DNA of 64,000 bases from Bufo bufo (GCF_905171765.1 NC_053390.1:302568622-302632621); one strand, 5' to 3'. Counted from the stretch's first letter, positions 9,424 to 21,488 are shown. Notes: generated by a model not told the origin, from the letters alone. Translations and numbers: made by a program.

Positions 9424-11242
9424 GTGGGCCCCTTTGCGCATCTAGGCTGCAAAAAAGTGTCACACATCTGGTATCGCCGTACTCAGGAGAAGTTGGGCAA
9501 TGTGTTTTGGGGTGTCATTTTACATATACCCATGCTGGGTGAGATAAATATCTTGGTCAAATGCCAACTTTGTATAAAAAAATGGGAAAAGTCTTTTGCC
9601 GAGATATTTCTCTCACCCAGCATGAGTAAATGTAAAAAGACACCCCAAAACACATTGCCCAACTTCTCCTGAGTACGGCAATACCACATGTGTGACACTT
9701 TTTTGCAGCCTAGGTGGGCAAAGGGGCCCATATTCCAAAGAGCACCTTTAGGATTTCACAGGTCATTCTTTACACATTTTGATTTCAAACTACTTACCAC
9801 ACATTAGGGCCCCTAGAATGCCAGGGCAGTATAACTACCCCACAAGTGACCCCATTTTGGAAAGAAGACACCCCAAGGTATTCCGTGAGGTGCATGGCGA
9901 GTTCCTAGAATTATTTTTTTTTGTCACAAGTTAGCGGAAAATGATGATTTATTTATTTTTTCTTACAAAGTCTCATATTCCACTAACTTGTGACAAAAAA
10001 TAAAAACTTCCATGAACTCACTATGCCCATCACGAAATACCTTGGGGTGTCTTCTTTCCAAAATAGGGTCACTTGTGGGGTAGTTATACTGCCCTGGCAT
10101 TTTAGGGGCCCTAAAGCGTGAGAAGAAGTCTGGGATCCAAATGTCTAAAAATGCCCTCATAAAAGGAATGTGGGCCCCTTTGCGCATCTAGGCTGCAAAA
10201 AAGTGTCACATATCTGGTATCGCCGTACTCAGGAGAAGTTGGGCAATGTGTTTTGGGGTGTCATTTTACATATACCCATGCTGGGTGAGATAAATATCTT
10301 GGTCAAATGCCAACTTTGTATAAAAAAATGGGAAAAGTCTTTTGCCGAGATATTTCTCTCACCCAGCATGAGTATATGTAAAAAGACACCCCAAAACACA
10401 TTGCCCAACTTCTCCTGAGTACAGCAAAACCACATGTGTGACACTTTTTTGCAGCCTAGGTGGGCAAAGGGGCCCATATTCCAAAGAGCACCTTTAGGAT
10501 TTCACAGGTCATTCTTTACACATTTTGATTTCAAACTACTTACCACACATTAGGGCCCCTAGAATGCCAGGGCAGTATAACTACCCCACAAGTGACCCCA
10601 TTTTGGAAAGAAGACACCCCAAGGTATTCCGTGAGGGGCATGGCGAGTTCCTAGAATTTTTTTTTTTGTCACAAGTTAGCGGAAAATGATGATTTATTTT
10701 TTTTTTCTTACAAAGTCTCATATTCCACTAACTTGTGACAAAAAATAAAAACTTCCATGAACTCACTATGCCCATCACGAAATACCTTGGGGTGTCTTCT
10801 TTCCAACATAGGGTCACTTGTGGGGTAGTTATACTGCCCTGGCATTTTAGGGGCCCAAATGCATGAGAAGTGGTTTGAAATCAAAATCTGTAAAAAATGG
10901 CCGGTGAAATCCGAAAGGTGCTCTTTGGAATGTGGGCCCCTTTGCCCACCTAGGCTGCAAAAAAGTGTCACACATCTGGTATCACCGTACTCAGGAGAAG
11001 TTGGGCAATGTGTTTTGGGGTGTCATTTTACATATACCCATGCTGGGTGAGAGAAATATCTTGGCAAAAGACAACTTTTCCCATTTTTTTATACAAAGTT
11101 GGCATTTGACCGAGATATTTATCTCACCCAGCATGGGTATATGTAAAATGACACCCCAAAACACATTGCCCAACTTCTCCTGAGTACGGCGATACCAGAT
11201 GTGTGACACTTTTTTGCAGCCTAGGTGGGCAAAGGGGCCCAC
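9424..11242. repeat. Three tandem units of about 750 bp, each built on a roughly 310-bp palindrome
   Basis: Units start near 9424, 10170 and 10932 (spacings 746 and 762 bp). Each contains a palindrome running from GGGCCCCTTTGCGCATC or GGGCCCCTTTGCCCACC through CCCATGCTGGGTGAGA to its reverse complement (9424-9731, 10170-10477, 10932-11242). Between them lie smaller inverted pairs around CACAAGTTAGCGGAAAATG/CCACTAACTTGTGAC. Because of the symmetry, the same 82-aa frame appears on both strands of each unit, so these frames are not genes. Confidence 0.85.
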
Positions 11243-12081
11243 ATTCCAAAGAGCACCTTTCGGATTTCACCGGCCATTTTTTACAGATTTTGATTTCAAA
11301 CTACTTCTCACGCATTCGGGCCCCTAAAATGCCAGGGCAGTATAACTAACCCACAAGTGACCCCATTTTGGAAAGAAGACACCCCAAGGTATTTCGTGAT
11401 GGGCATAGTGAGTTCATGGAAGTTTTTATTTTTTGTCACAAGTTTGTGGAATATGAGACTTTGTAAGAAAAAAAAAAAAAAATCATCATTTTCCGCTAAT
11501 TTGTGACAAAAAATAAAAAGTTCTATGAACTCACTATGCCCATCAGCGAATACCTTAGGGTGTCTACTTTCCGAAATTGGGTCATTTGTGGGGTGTTTGT
11601 ACTGTCTGGTCATTGTAGAACCTCAGGAAACATGACAGGTGCTCAGAAAGTCAGAGCTGCTTCAAAAAGCGGAAATTCACATTTTTGTACCATAGTTTGT
11701 AAACGCTATAACTTTTACCCAAACCATTTTTTTTTTACCCAAACATTTTTTTTTATCAAAGACATGTAGAACAATAAATTTAGAGAAAAATTTATATATG
11801 GATGTCGTATTTTTTGCAAAATTTTACAACTGAAAGTGAAAAATGTCATTTTTTGCAAAAAAATCGTTAAATTTCGATTAATAACAAAAAAAGTAAAAAT
11901 GTCAGCAGCAATGAAATACCACCAAATGAAAGCTCTATTAGTGAGAAGAAAAGGAGGTAAAATTCATTTGGGTGGTAAGTTGCATGACCGAGCAATAAAC
12001 TGTGAAAGTAGTGTAGGTCAGAAGTGTAAAAAGTGGCCTGGTCATTAAGGGTGTTTAAGGTAGGGGAGCTGAGGTTGTTAA

Positions 12082-12665
12082 AAGATGATCTTGGTGTCTG
12101 GTTAGAGTTTCTGGGTTCTTTTAATGGTAGAAGCTGTTGACAAGAGGAATTTCTGGATAATGTAGCCTTGGATTTGTTCACAGACGCATCAGGTATTTTA
12201 GGCTATAGTGCTTATTGGAATGGCCTGTGGTCCACTGAGACTTGGCCTCAAACTTGGATTGATGCTGGTTTTACTAAAAATATTACCCTGTTAGAATCAT
12301 TTCCAGTATTGGATGCAATTGCTATTTGGGGAAGCTTCTTTCAGAATACACATATTTTGTTACATACAGATAATATGGGAGTTTTATTTTCCAAATGCTT
12401 ACTAGTTGCCAAATTGCTGAGCCACTTAGTATTATGTTGTTTGAAATTGAATATATGGCTGAAAGCTTCTTATGTTGAAGACAAGAAAAATTCATTGGTG
12501 GATTCTCATTCTCAGTAAGACAGGTTCAGAGATTTGGCTCCGGATGCTGCGCAAGAGGGCATTCCTTGCCTGCCGCATATGTGGGACCTGCTCTGGGAAT
12601 AATGCTTCTAAAACATGGGCCAGTAATTTGGCCCTATGGAGGATGTGGACTTTTTTGATGATTTA
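12082..12665 (+). pseudogene. Ngaro/DIRS RT thumb and RNase H remnant
   Basis: After the TTAA element the frame resumes with LLKDDLGVW. The RNase H domain (12168-12518) contains LFTDASG (first Asp), LLESFPVLDA (Glu) and LLHTDNMGV (Asp), aligning with LFSDASG, LLELFPIVLA and FYCDNMGV of the younger copy. It ends at NSLVDSHSQ (Asp retained), matching NSLADSLSR. The downstream sequence FRDLAPDAAQEGIPCLPHMW corresponds to the linker to the recombinase. A frameshift lies near 12515. Confidence 0.82.
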
Positions 12666-12689
12666 AATTTGTTAATGTTGTTTGTTTTG

Positions 12690-13200
12690 GAGAAAGTTTG
12701 TTTATTTCGAGTTGCTTCGGTGTTGGCGTTCTTTGCTGCCTTGCATTGGATGAATTGGTAGCTGTTAACAAAAAAGGACCCAATGGCTTATTATTTTCTG
12801 ATGTTGTTTTGGATAATTCTTAGTGACATATTTTCACATAGGTCTAAGACGGGTCAATTAGGTAAAGTGTCGGGATTCGGTTGTCAGATTTGCCTGATTC
12901 TGTTATTTGCCTAGTTAGAGATTAAGAAAGTGGGGAGGTGGCCTTATAACCATTATAGGATATACATTAGACCTGAATTGTCTGTTGTCTGATTATTTTT
13001 TCTTTAGGTGACCAATTATTTGGATTATTGGCCATTCCTTCATCTATTGGGCACAGAAGAGGGCTGCACATCCAACTTATTCAGAAAGTCGTTTGATCAT
13101 AATGAATTTCTTGTTTTGTGGTGTGGTTCCAGAGGTATGAAATGGGGGAATTTAGTAGCAGATATTAAAAAGTTAATTTTTTATGTATTTGAGGAAACAA
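12690..13200 (+). pseudogene. Ngaro tyrosine-recombinase and SGNH-hydrolase remnants
   Basis: Around 12696 a frame reads CLFRVASVLAFFAALH, matching CLFRAAFSLAFFGAFR of the younger copy's recombinase, and near 12840 HRSKTGQLGK matches RRSKTDQEGK. The Arg of the FRISEL motif is changed (ALHWMNW). From about 13010 another frame reads WIIGHSFIYWAQKRAAH, the start of the SGNH/GDSL-like hydrolase found in Ngaro elements. It continues after a frameshift as LWCGSRGMKWGNLV (13100-13160). Several stops and frameshifts make it dead. It supplies the hydrolase amino terminus that is deleted from the younger copy. Confidence 0.65.
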
Positions 13201-13310
13201 GAAATGCAGGACGGCTCACCTTCTCACTGATGATGTATAGGTGCTCCAAACTAGTGTTACACCCCATTCACCAAGTAAAAGAAATTTGCAAAAGTGGATG
13301 GGCACTCTGA

Positions 13311-15039
13311 TAGATGGAATCCCATTGTCATCATTCCACTCTCATCACACCATCCCCTCCACTATATTTCCAAATCTGAACTCTACAACTTATGGGGCCG
13401 TTTCGGATTGCCAAACACAGATGAAATTCTGGGATGAATATATAGGGAATAATATGCTATTGTGATATTGCACAATAAATATATGTTAATAACAGAGGAC
13501 ATCAATGGCGACATATAGACACTACTTCTGTATTAATGAGACATGGTTTTGTGCAAGTGGTGGTAGTCTTACACTGGCCATCAAGCTACAATATGAATGC
13601 AATAGTATGTTCACTTCATTCACATACATCATATGAATGAGTATCTGTATTTTCCTCAGTTAGAATGATCTGTAGATAATACACCTGAGATAACTTATTA
13701 CCTTATGTATACAGAATATTAGTGTAAGATTAGGATAAAATATAACAGTCTATGACCACTATATACTGACTGAAAGCTGATATTGGAGTGTAATATTAGT
13801 CAACATAGAACAAATTTCTGGTGCAAAGTTAAATATACAGGGTATATCCCTTTAGACATCTGTATTACAATACTCTATATTGAGAGACATAGAAATCTGG
13901 ACATTGTATCAAACCTCGGAGTGTCCCAATAGCCGTCATGCTGCTATTATTATTTTCTATTATTTTCTATACTTACTATGAGAAAGTTTGGAATATGCAG
14001 CAATTTTTCATTAATGCAATCTATGTAGTGAAAACTAAAACATAGGAATTTTACTATGATCAATGAAGATACCATAGACCAAAAAACGCATGAGTCCAAG
14101 AAAAAACGCACTCATACCGCAAGAGAACCGCAATGACAAGTAATTACCGTATCCAGTCCATGTTTTTTCAGGTATTCTGGAGAGCACACATATAAAATCC
14201 GGCTACCTATCCAGACCGAGCATAGCCACTGAGGAAGGAGACATCAAGGTCCCCGAAACGCGTCTGGCATGGACGACATACTCGGTCATTAGATTGAATA
14301 GCCGGAAATATGCTCGTACATATTGACTGAGTTATTAATAAGTGAAGCGCTTCACTAAAGGTACCTGATAGCGGCAACCTAGAACCGACATTTCTATAGG
14401 AACAGGCACGCAGCCGACTCATTCCTAACACTGGGGCTCCAGCTATCCTGAGACACGTGGGACGCCCAAGAAATATTATCCACAGTGTAACAAGCTGAGG
14501 TACTGGAACTGCGAATATCCAATAACATGATATAGCAACATCTTGCTACAAAGCAGCAGAAGAATATAGACCTGCTACATGATTGCAGCGAAGGATTCCT
14601 ATACTGTATAAAGCCGTAGGTAAGCTTACCTTCCAGCCATACCACGTGGGACGCCACAAATGAAAGCTGAAGCGTGAGTACCATCTATTTATATTGAAGG
14701 CTGACTAAACTGCTTAAGTAGCGATTATTCATTGTAAAATATCTAACCTACAGAACAACATGTTGATATTATGATTAAAGTGACATCTCATATAAGCCTT
14801 TTTTCACTGGCATATCCATATGAATAAAAAGACTGATACCTTGTGACCATTAGTCCCAAGATTGAGACCGGCGCATGTCTGGAGACATATGAACTATAGT
14901 GCACGGTATACAGGAAGATTCCTAGGCCTTCTGCCGATTATATGCGATACTGCACCAAGGGGTGATAATTTTTCAAGTTGGTGGCAATGATGTGGGTAAA
15001 ATAAAAACTTTATAGCTACTTTGGGAGATGAAGCATGAT
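13311..15039. other. Unassigned AT-rich sequence with one Penelope-type terminal motif
   Basis: No coding frame with recognisable motifs. Only the block around 14205-14290 has a signature (see the hammerhead-like entry), suggesting that part of 14100-14700 is an old Penelope-like terminal repeat. Confidence 0.35.
14205..14290 (+). ncRNA. Degenerate hammerhead-ribozyme-like motif of a Penelope-like element
   Basis: CTGAGGA is followed by a stem (GGAGAC with GTCCCC, one mismatch), then CGAAAC, then a stem CGTC/GACG. An outer CCGAG...CTCGG pair encloses the whole. This is the layout CUGANGA - stem II - GAAA - stem III of the hammerheads known in Penelope-like terminal repeats. The core deviates from the consensus CUGAUGA and I see no clear cleavage trinucleotide, so activity is unlikely. 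Confidence 0.35.
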
Positions 15040-15753
15040 TGTCACGTTCCTGAGGACCGGGCAGACGTCCGGAACGTCATGCAAACAGAACACAGACAGA
15101 TAACAGACCAGGAACCAATAGAATACTTTATTACAAAATGTAATAAATGAACATGACAGTAACGAATAAGCAGGTTAGGCAATAGTGGTAGGACTAGAAG
15201 CGCATTGGTAGACTAGAGGCAAACTCAAAAGGGCGAAGAGCCAGTGAGTCCTGTTCTTCACAGAGCCACTGGTGGTGGGGATGATCTTGGCTGAGGGCTC
15301 ACTGGTCACACCTCCAGGATGAACCCGGTACACTTGGCCGCTAACTGCAAAGAACCATGCTGGTGCAAGCAACAGCAGGACAGACAACAACAGAAGGACT
15401 GGAACCCAACATAAACTCAGGACATGAATCAGATAAGACAAACTGGAACCAGCACACAAGCAGATGCCTGGACCCCATGCGGAACGGAAGCATGGCGGTC
15501 ACAGGCAGAGCTGCACATAGACTAGATGTCCTCCCTTCGGAGAACCCAGGAGCCCTCTCATGATGGCAGGACATACACAGGACAGGAACAGAAGCAGTAA
15601 GAAACTGCCAGGCTAACATGGAACAGACCGGATCAGAAGCAGTTGAGCACTGCCACATGGAATAGACAGGATCAAAACCAATCTCAAAATGTGTGACAAC
15701 GTACGAGTAAATGGTGGTATACTTGTACTATGCTCCCTTATATAATTTCCTAC

Positions 15754-16550
15754 TAGCATCACAAGAGGGGAACCTATAATAAAATAAAACTTTTAATAAA
15801 TCGTATCTAAAAAAAAGACAAAAATGCACAATAAATACAAAAATTGGAACAATCTTACCGGTATGCTGATAATTTAATTGGCACATGAATACCGGACTGG
15901 ATTGGTTGATTCCGATTACGGGGAGGTGGGTTGATACAGTGTGCATATCCTGTCCCTACTTTGCCCTGTCAGGTCTATTATGCCCTAATGAGCTCCTAAA
16001 TACAGAGTCATCGCCCTGACAAGAGCAACCCCATCTGGAAACTTGCCCTATTGCCAATTTCTAAAAAACACTATTAGGGGAAGTTGGTGGAGGGAATACC
16101 CGATTTCTGCCAATACCCTCCCCAATCAAAACCTCTAACAAAATAAATCAAAATATATATCAGAAAAGATCTAAAAAAATGTCCCAAAGCGTTTCGTCTT
16201 GATGGGTTCCCCCAGATACATCAGCGGACGAGGGGCCAAAATTGAAAAGGTGAAGAATAAAAAAATGCCAAGTGATCACCACAGTTTGGCCCAGTGTAAC
16301 TGTTACACTAAGGGAGGGCCGGTAGATTGCCCTACTACCTCTAAGTGTAATTGATGTGGCAGTGTAACAAGTTCACATGTGTCTGACGGCAGCGTGGAGC
16401 TATACGCTGCCGATTTAAATAGATACGAGGACTGCGCCTTACCTACCACTCCCGGGATGCCCGCTGATGTCACTGATATACTACTGGGAACACAAGACAG
16501 CTGGATAGCTTCATGTAAGGACAGGAGGCGTGGTTAAGATGACAGTATCG
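15754..16550 (-). repeat. Left inverted arm (pseudo-LTR) of the Penelope-like element
   Basis: Reverse complement of the right arm with indels. It keeps a block on the minus strand around 16176-16222 with CTGATGTATC ... GACGAAACGC, resembling the CUGAUG...GAAAC hammerhead core; that block is missing from the right arm. Confidence 0.75.
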
Positions 16551-17054
16551 CGTCAGCGCTGCCTAGCAACAACCTATGCTCATACTGGTATCTCACAATG
16601 CAGGGCGCAGTTTGCGCATCCTGCCAGTGTAGGTCTAACAAGTTATCACACTGAAGGACAAGCATGATCTCTGAGTCCCATACTTCACGTGGGTTAGATG
16701 CAATCTCATGTTTGATAAACAGAACAAACAAAACAGGTATATGTATTAAGTAGAAGAAGTTCAAGGGATAATAAAGGATAATATTAGGGATAACAAGGCA
16801 TACTTATTTCTGAGTCCTGAGCCAAGACGGGACTGTGAATAAGAAGGCTCCTCAACAGAGACTGAGATTTCGGAGTCAGAGAGGGAAAGACAAAGTTAGG
16901 GTAGAAGCAGAAGTTGGGGAGGGAGATCTAGAGGCAGAGGTGGACGCCAACCAGCAACCACCACATATTTTTTAGAACAAGATACTCCTTACCACCTACG
17001 CAACAGGAACACAACATCTCAGGCCACCCAGGCTCAGTAGATCCAGAAACCCAG

Positions 17055-18681
17055 GTAATCAATTCGTCTTCCCGTGATCTCACTAACTCTGAAATGGCGA
17101 TCCTGAAACGGGGTCTATTGTTTGTACCCACGTCCCACTTTAATCTATTTAATTGGGTCAAGGATCTCAACTTGTTTGCTAGAAAGCAACAATGCCCAAG
17201 TCACAAGAAAGAGAGTTGTGACTTGGGCATTCCAATTGAGATCCTAGAAGAGAAGTTGTTATACGGATTAGACAGAGAACCAGTCAACTTGAGGAGTGAG
17301 GGTCCATTTACCAACTAACTTGAAGAATATGAGTTGTAAAATGCCTCCTCAGAGTGATATCTCGTGCATTGATGTGTTCTTAAAAAATACGGTGAGGTAC
17401 CTCACAGCACTAAACCCCTCTTCTCTATATCACAATGTCAGCCTTGAGGAGCGCAAATCCCTATCCTCCCTTGAAAAGGATCGGTCCATTACCATTAAGC
17501 CCTCAAATAAAGGGGGCAACATCGTGGTAATGGACACAAAACAATATGTTGATATGTGTAAAACGATCCTCAAGGATAGGGATGGCTATGAATCTCTCAG
17601 AGTTGATCCTACCCATCAATATAGACAAGAATTAAAAGAGATACTATTTAGAGCGAGATTAAACAAACTGATCAGTGGGGAGGAATTTGATTATGTCTAC
17701 CCGGTTCATCATGTCATTGCAACCTTCTATTGTCTCCCCAAAATCCATAAAGGGACATCACCCCTGAAAGGTTGCCCTATAGTCTTTGGTGTTGGCAGTC
17801 TGTTGCAAAATTGTGGAGTATATATAGATAAGTTTTTAAGACCTTTTGTACAGAGCCTTCCATCTTATATACAGTATGGGACACGGGCGACCTCCTACTG
17901 CAACTTGAGGTAATCACTATGGAGGAGGACTGGTGGTTTGCATCGGTTGATGTGGAGGCCCTCTACTCCTCCATTCCACACCAGATTGGACTGAAGGCCA
18001 AATCTGCTCTTGGACTGGTGGAAAGAGACCATGGTGTTTGGGGATGTCCCATTACAGGGAACAACTGATATTGTCCTCTGGACCCGCTTCATTGATGAGA
18101 TCTTCATCATCTGGAGGGGGTCCAGAGAAAGTTTCAGTGAATTTGTTAAACAATTGAATGTAAACTCTATTAATTTAAAATTCCCATTTGAAATTGCAAA
18201 GGATAAACTCCCTTTCCTGGATATATGTATAAAAAGGTTGGATGTAGGTAACCATACAACTACCATCTATCGTAAACATGTACAAACCACTAAATCCTTC
18301 AAGGGCAATGTGGTTGATACTATATTCAAGATCCGAGAGTTTATTAATTGCCTCACAAAGGGAGTAATTTATCTAATTACATGTCAATGTGGCCTCCAGT
18401 ATGTGGGCAAAACACGTAGAGAATTCCGCCAACGTATTGGTGAACAACACATTGGTGACATTCTAAACAAAAAATACACAACAGTGGCCAGGCTGTGGAG
18501 GTGCACAATGATGACACAAGATGTGTCCGATTTGTAGGTATAGAACAGATTCCCCATTCACCAAGAGGAGGGGATTGGGACAAAAAGATCCTTCAAAGAG
18601 AGTCCTGGTGGATCTTTAGACTAAGGACTCCCATCCCCCTTGGGCTGAATGAACAGTTGAATTTTGGTTGCTTCCTTTAAT
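17055..18681 (+). pseudogene. Penelope-like reverse transcriptase with carboxy-terminal GIY-YIG endonuclease
   Basis: Pieces in order: SSRDLTNSEMAILKRGLLF and FVPTSHFNLFNWVKDL (17055-17200, the PLE amino-terminal signature); SITIKPSNKGGNIVVMD (about 17480-17530); YCLPKIHKG (about 17730); SVDVEALYSSIPH (about 17950, first catalytic Asp); FIDEIFIIW (about 18090), where the usual YIDD is altered to FIDE; then GVIYLITCQCGLQYVGKTRR (about 18362-18420), the GIY-YIG endonuclease, ending with RGGDWDKK and LGLNEQLNF. Stops or frameshifts occur near 17318, 17913 and 18537. The stretch between SSIPH and the FIDE motif is too short, so part of the palm (the GTxxGAP segment) is deleted. This protein primes and copies PLE RNA at nicked DNA in intact relatives; here it is inactive. 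Confidence 0.85.
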
Positions 18682-19827
18682 GCTTTGGGGATTTTTCCAA
18701 TATGAGTGTTCCTTAGTGCTACACTCACTTGGACTTTCTCTTGAACTTCTTCTAGTTAATACATATTGCTATTTTGCTGTTTTATAAGAGGAAAAAGAAA
18801 GGCACTCAACATCTATATCACAGATTCAAAAGTTAAAATACATTTTTTTAAAACATAAAGAAACATAAAAAAATATATGTTCTTTAAAAACATTCAGACA
18901 AGATTAGGCAAAAAAAAATAAAAAATGACAAAGGTAAGTGCAACTCTATTCCGTAATATAGTTTTTATATAGTCGCAGATTAGTGTGTCAGTTGATTCAT
19001 CACATTCATAAACATTCAATAAACAGTGATTGGCGGACCAATATAACCTATAATCTTTAAAACAAAAATGTGTAATAATGATACATTTCCTAAATAGTGA
19101 GGACAAGTCTTCCACGTGTTTAGAAGGTATTCCAAGTCCTAGAAAAAAAACATAATAGGTGATCTTGAGTATTCAAAATATCAAAAAGTGACTGTGACAA
19201 AGTAAAAATATCTTCTTGTGTTTTGTTATTTGGGATAAGAGGATATATCACTTTTGTATATATAAACTGAGTACATAAAAAAGTTCTTTATAATTGGTGA
19301 TAAAGGGTTCAAATCCGTAATGTGAAGAAAAGTAGTTTTTAACGTTTTTTACGAATGAGAGTTCCAAAAAAAATTGTCTGGTTCTCTGTTTAGTGAGCCA
19401 TATGGTTAATAGATAGTTAGGGGTAAGTCTATTAACTGCATAATTTATGAGTCTATTCAATGTACAGGCCGACATTGGGGGCATCTCACCCAGTGTACAG
19501 CCACTCAGTCGGCCTTGTATTTCTGCGAGGCTGCGCTCTCTGTACTGGACCCCTTGCTAGTCAGTCCGTTCTGCTGGTTCCGCACCGAAACTGGCATCCC
19601 ACGTGGTTCGCAGTAAGTCACGTGATGCAGGGGTAGGTTCATGTGATACTTCCACCCGTAATGCCGAAACTTCTGTATTTGCAGACTTTCAAAGTATATA
19701 TCTCTGATCCACTTAAGTTTAAGTGGAAACTGGAACAAATCAGTTCAAATGGGTAGTGCAGTCTATGGTTTTCGCAGACGTGTTTTGAGGTATTACAACC
19801 TCTTCCTCTGTAGGCAGCACTGATGCA

Positions 19828-20512
19828 ATACTGTCATCTAAACCACGCCTCTTGTCCTTACGTGAAGCGCTCCGGCTGTCTTGCACTCCTGGTAGTATAT
19901 CGGTGACGTCAGCGGGCAACTTGGAAGTGGTAGGTAAGGCTCGGTCCTCGTATCTATTTAAATCAGCGGCTTAGGGCGAGGTAGTAGGGCGAGGTAGTAG
20001 GGCGATCTACCGGACCTCCCTCAGTGTAACAGTGACACTGCAACTGTGGTGATCACTAGGCATTTTTTCATTTTTTTACCTTTTCAATTTAGAACATTTG
20101 GAACATTTTTTGAGACCATTTCTGATATATATATATTTTGATTTGTTTTGTTTGAGGTTTGGATTGGTGAGGGTATTGACAGATATCGGGTATTTCCTCC
20201 ACCAACTTCCCCTAATAGGGTGTTTTAGGGATTGGCAATAGGGCAAGGGTCCAAACGGGGCTGCTCTTGTCAGGGCGATGACTCCGTATTTTAGAGAAAG
20301 GTAGGGACAGGATATGCACATTGTATCAACCCACCTCCCCCGTCATTGGAATCAATTCATCCAGTCCGGTATTCATGTTCCAATTGAATTATCAGTATAC
20401 CGGTAAGAGTGTTCCAATTTTTGTATTTATTGTGCATTTTTGTTTTCTTTTTAGATATGATTTATTAAAAGTTAAGTTTCATTTTATTATAGCTGCCCCT
20501 CTTGTGATGCTA
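19828..20512 (+). repeat. Right inverted arm of the Penelope-like element
   Basis: Matches the left arm in inverse orientation up to TGTGATGCTA at 20512. Just inside it, on the minus strand near 19770-19815, GAGGAAGAGGTTGTAATACC then TCAAAACACGT is a degenerate hammerhead-like stem with the GAAAC core mutated to AAAAC. Confidence 0.75.
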
Positions 20513-21338
20513 ACAGACAGGATCAAGACACAGAATAGGTACAGAAGATCAGACAAGGCATAGACAAGGATATAACAACAACAACAATACTTTACCAGGT
20601 GACACCACATAGAATGGCAGACTGCAAAACCCCCTGGGTCAGCAGAAAGGGGCTGCACCCAGCAAGGCACAAGACAGACTGACCCCAAGACCCACAGCTA
20701 ACAGACAGAAATAGCTACATAAGTGTTTTGACCTCGTTCCCAGGGCGGCTTTGCTAGCTGGGAGGCTCCCTGCTCCTAGGTCTGCCTTGAGCGCCGAGCT
20801 GATCACTCGGTGCTCGACTGGTCGGTCTGTCGGTCATGTGACTCTGGCCACGTCACATGACCCTCACTCCCCACTATAAATACAAGCAGCCTGCTGGCCA
20901 CAGGTTGCGTGTTAATTTAGGTTCCTGGCAGTTGTTGGATACCTGTGTACTTACCTGATCCTGTTCCCTGACGATCCTTTGCCTGCTCCTCCTGTACTGC
21001 GCATCCTTCCTGGTATATTGACCTCGACTTCCACCTGACTATTCTTTGCAGACTCCTTTGGTACTTCTCGACTCTCCTGGTATTTATGACCCCGGCTTCT
21101 CCTGACCTTTCTTTGCTTATCCCTCTGTACTGCGTTGTCCTCTTGGTTTTGACCCGGTCCGTTCACTATCCGTTATTTGTCTTGCCTGTCCTTCCCTCAC
21201 GTATACTAAGTTAGGGACTGCCGTCCAGTTGTCCCCTGTCATCAGGACTCGTGAGGCAAGTAGGCAGGGCCAGGGGTGAGGGTGGAGCGCAGTGGTCACT
21301 ATCCTCCCCCCTGTGTGTGTGTGTACGTGACCATTACA

Positions 21339-21488
21339 GTAACATTTAATTCTTTGTGTGTTATTAGTTTAAGCAGACTGTGATTGTCTATTGTTGTGAC
21401 TTAGATGAAGATCAGATCACATTTTATGACCAATTTGTGCAGAAACCCATATCATTCCAAAGGGTTCACATACTTTTTCTTGCAACTG
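21339..21488. mobile_element. Truncated end of a Tc1-like element
   Basis: It terminates in GGTTCACATACTTTTTCTTG followed by CAACTG and then TA, a terminal inverted repeat form seen in Tc1-like elements. The other end and the transposase are absent; the fragment abuts the LTR end at 21338. Confidence 0.5.

Larger units (their letters stand above)
6658..12077. mobile_element. Giant TTAA-flanked non-autonomous DNA transposon (Kolobok or piggyBac type)
   Basis: TTAA tetranucleotides flank the unit (6654-6657 and 12078-12081), and the ends are inverted: CCACCTCCGG on the left against CAACCTCAGC read inward from the right. Excising it with one TTAA rejoins the Ngaro RT as ...LTKLLKDDLGVW, which aligns with LPGAVKDDLVVW of the younger copy. 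The interior is a chain of hairpins (for example 6665-6715, 6760-6790, 6820-6855, 6880-6915, 6926-6970), G/C-tract repeats of the type TGATCACCCCCCTGTCAT (7050-7310), and three long palindromes in tandem (9424-11242). I see no transposase of its own; the only coding sequence is a nested Tc1 element. TTAA targets are used by Kolobok and piggyBac, and the sequence alone does not decide between them. Confidence 0.75.
2600..13310 (+). mobile_element. Old Ngaro/DIRS-like tyrosine-recombinase retrotransposon, split by two later insertions
   Basis: In plus-strand order the remnants are gag with zinc knuckle (2701-3215), RT (3250-3754, 6580-6657, 12082 onward), RNase H (12160-12520), tyrosine recombinase (about 12690-12915) and SGNH-hydrolase-like sequence (about 13010-13200). 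All can be aligned by eye with the younger Ngaro copy at 38718-43838. Frameshifts and stops occur in every domain. Two younger elements interrupt it at 3755-6574 and 6658-12077; removing both restores codon phase through the RT. About 430 bp of RT, including the YxDD region, is missing between the two insertion points. Outer ends and terminal repeats were not found, so the outer limits are approximate. Confidence 0.8.
15754..20512 (+). mobile_element. Penelope-like element with inverted terminal arms
   Basis: Both outer ends read TAGCATCACAAGAGG inward, and sequence match continues inward as inverted arms (15754-about 16550 and about 19828-20512). Inverted terminal arms around a central RT plus GIY-YIG ORF are a known Penelope-like arrangement. 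It lies within the LTR above. The coding part is 17055-18681. The segment 18682-19827 is AT-rich without motifs and presumably includes 3' untranslated sequence. Confidence 0.8.
15040..21338 (+). repeat. Long solo LTR, interrupted by a Penelope-like element
   Basis: The left part (15040-15753) starts TGTCACGTTCC; the right part (20513-21338) ends ACCATTACA. The promoter-side half contains CTATAAATAC near 20873, a TATA box in plus orientation. Without the insert the unit would be about 1.5 kb. The 3' 400 bp recur at 24807-25184, which shows that this end is repetitive. Flanking pentamers (ATGAT, GTAAC) do not match, so either an end is misplaced or the copy is recombined. Confidence 0.5.

Noticed and set aside
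9424..11242. Repeated 82-aa ORF on both strands, apparently a conserved small protein family
   Set aside because: The copies are mirror images caused by long palindromes; conservation is at DNA level and equal on both strands.
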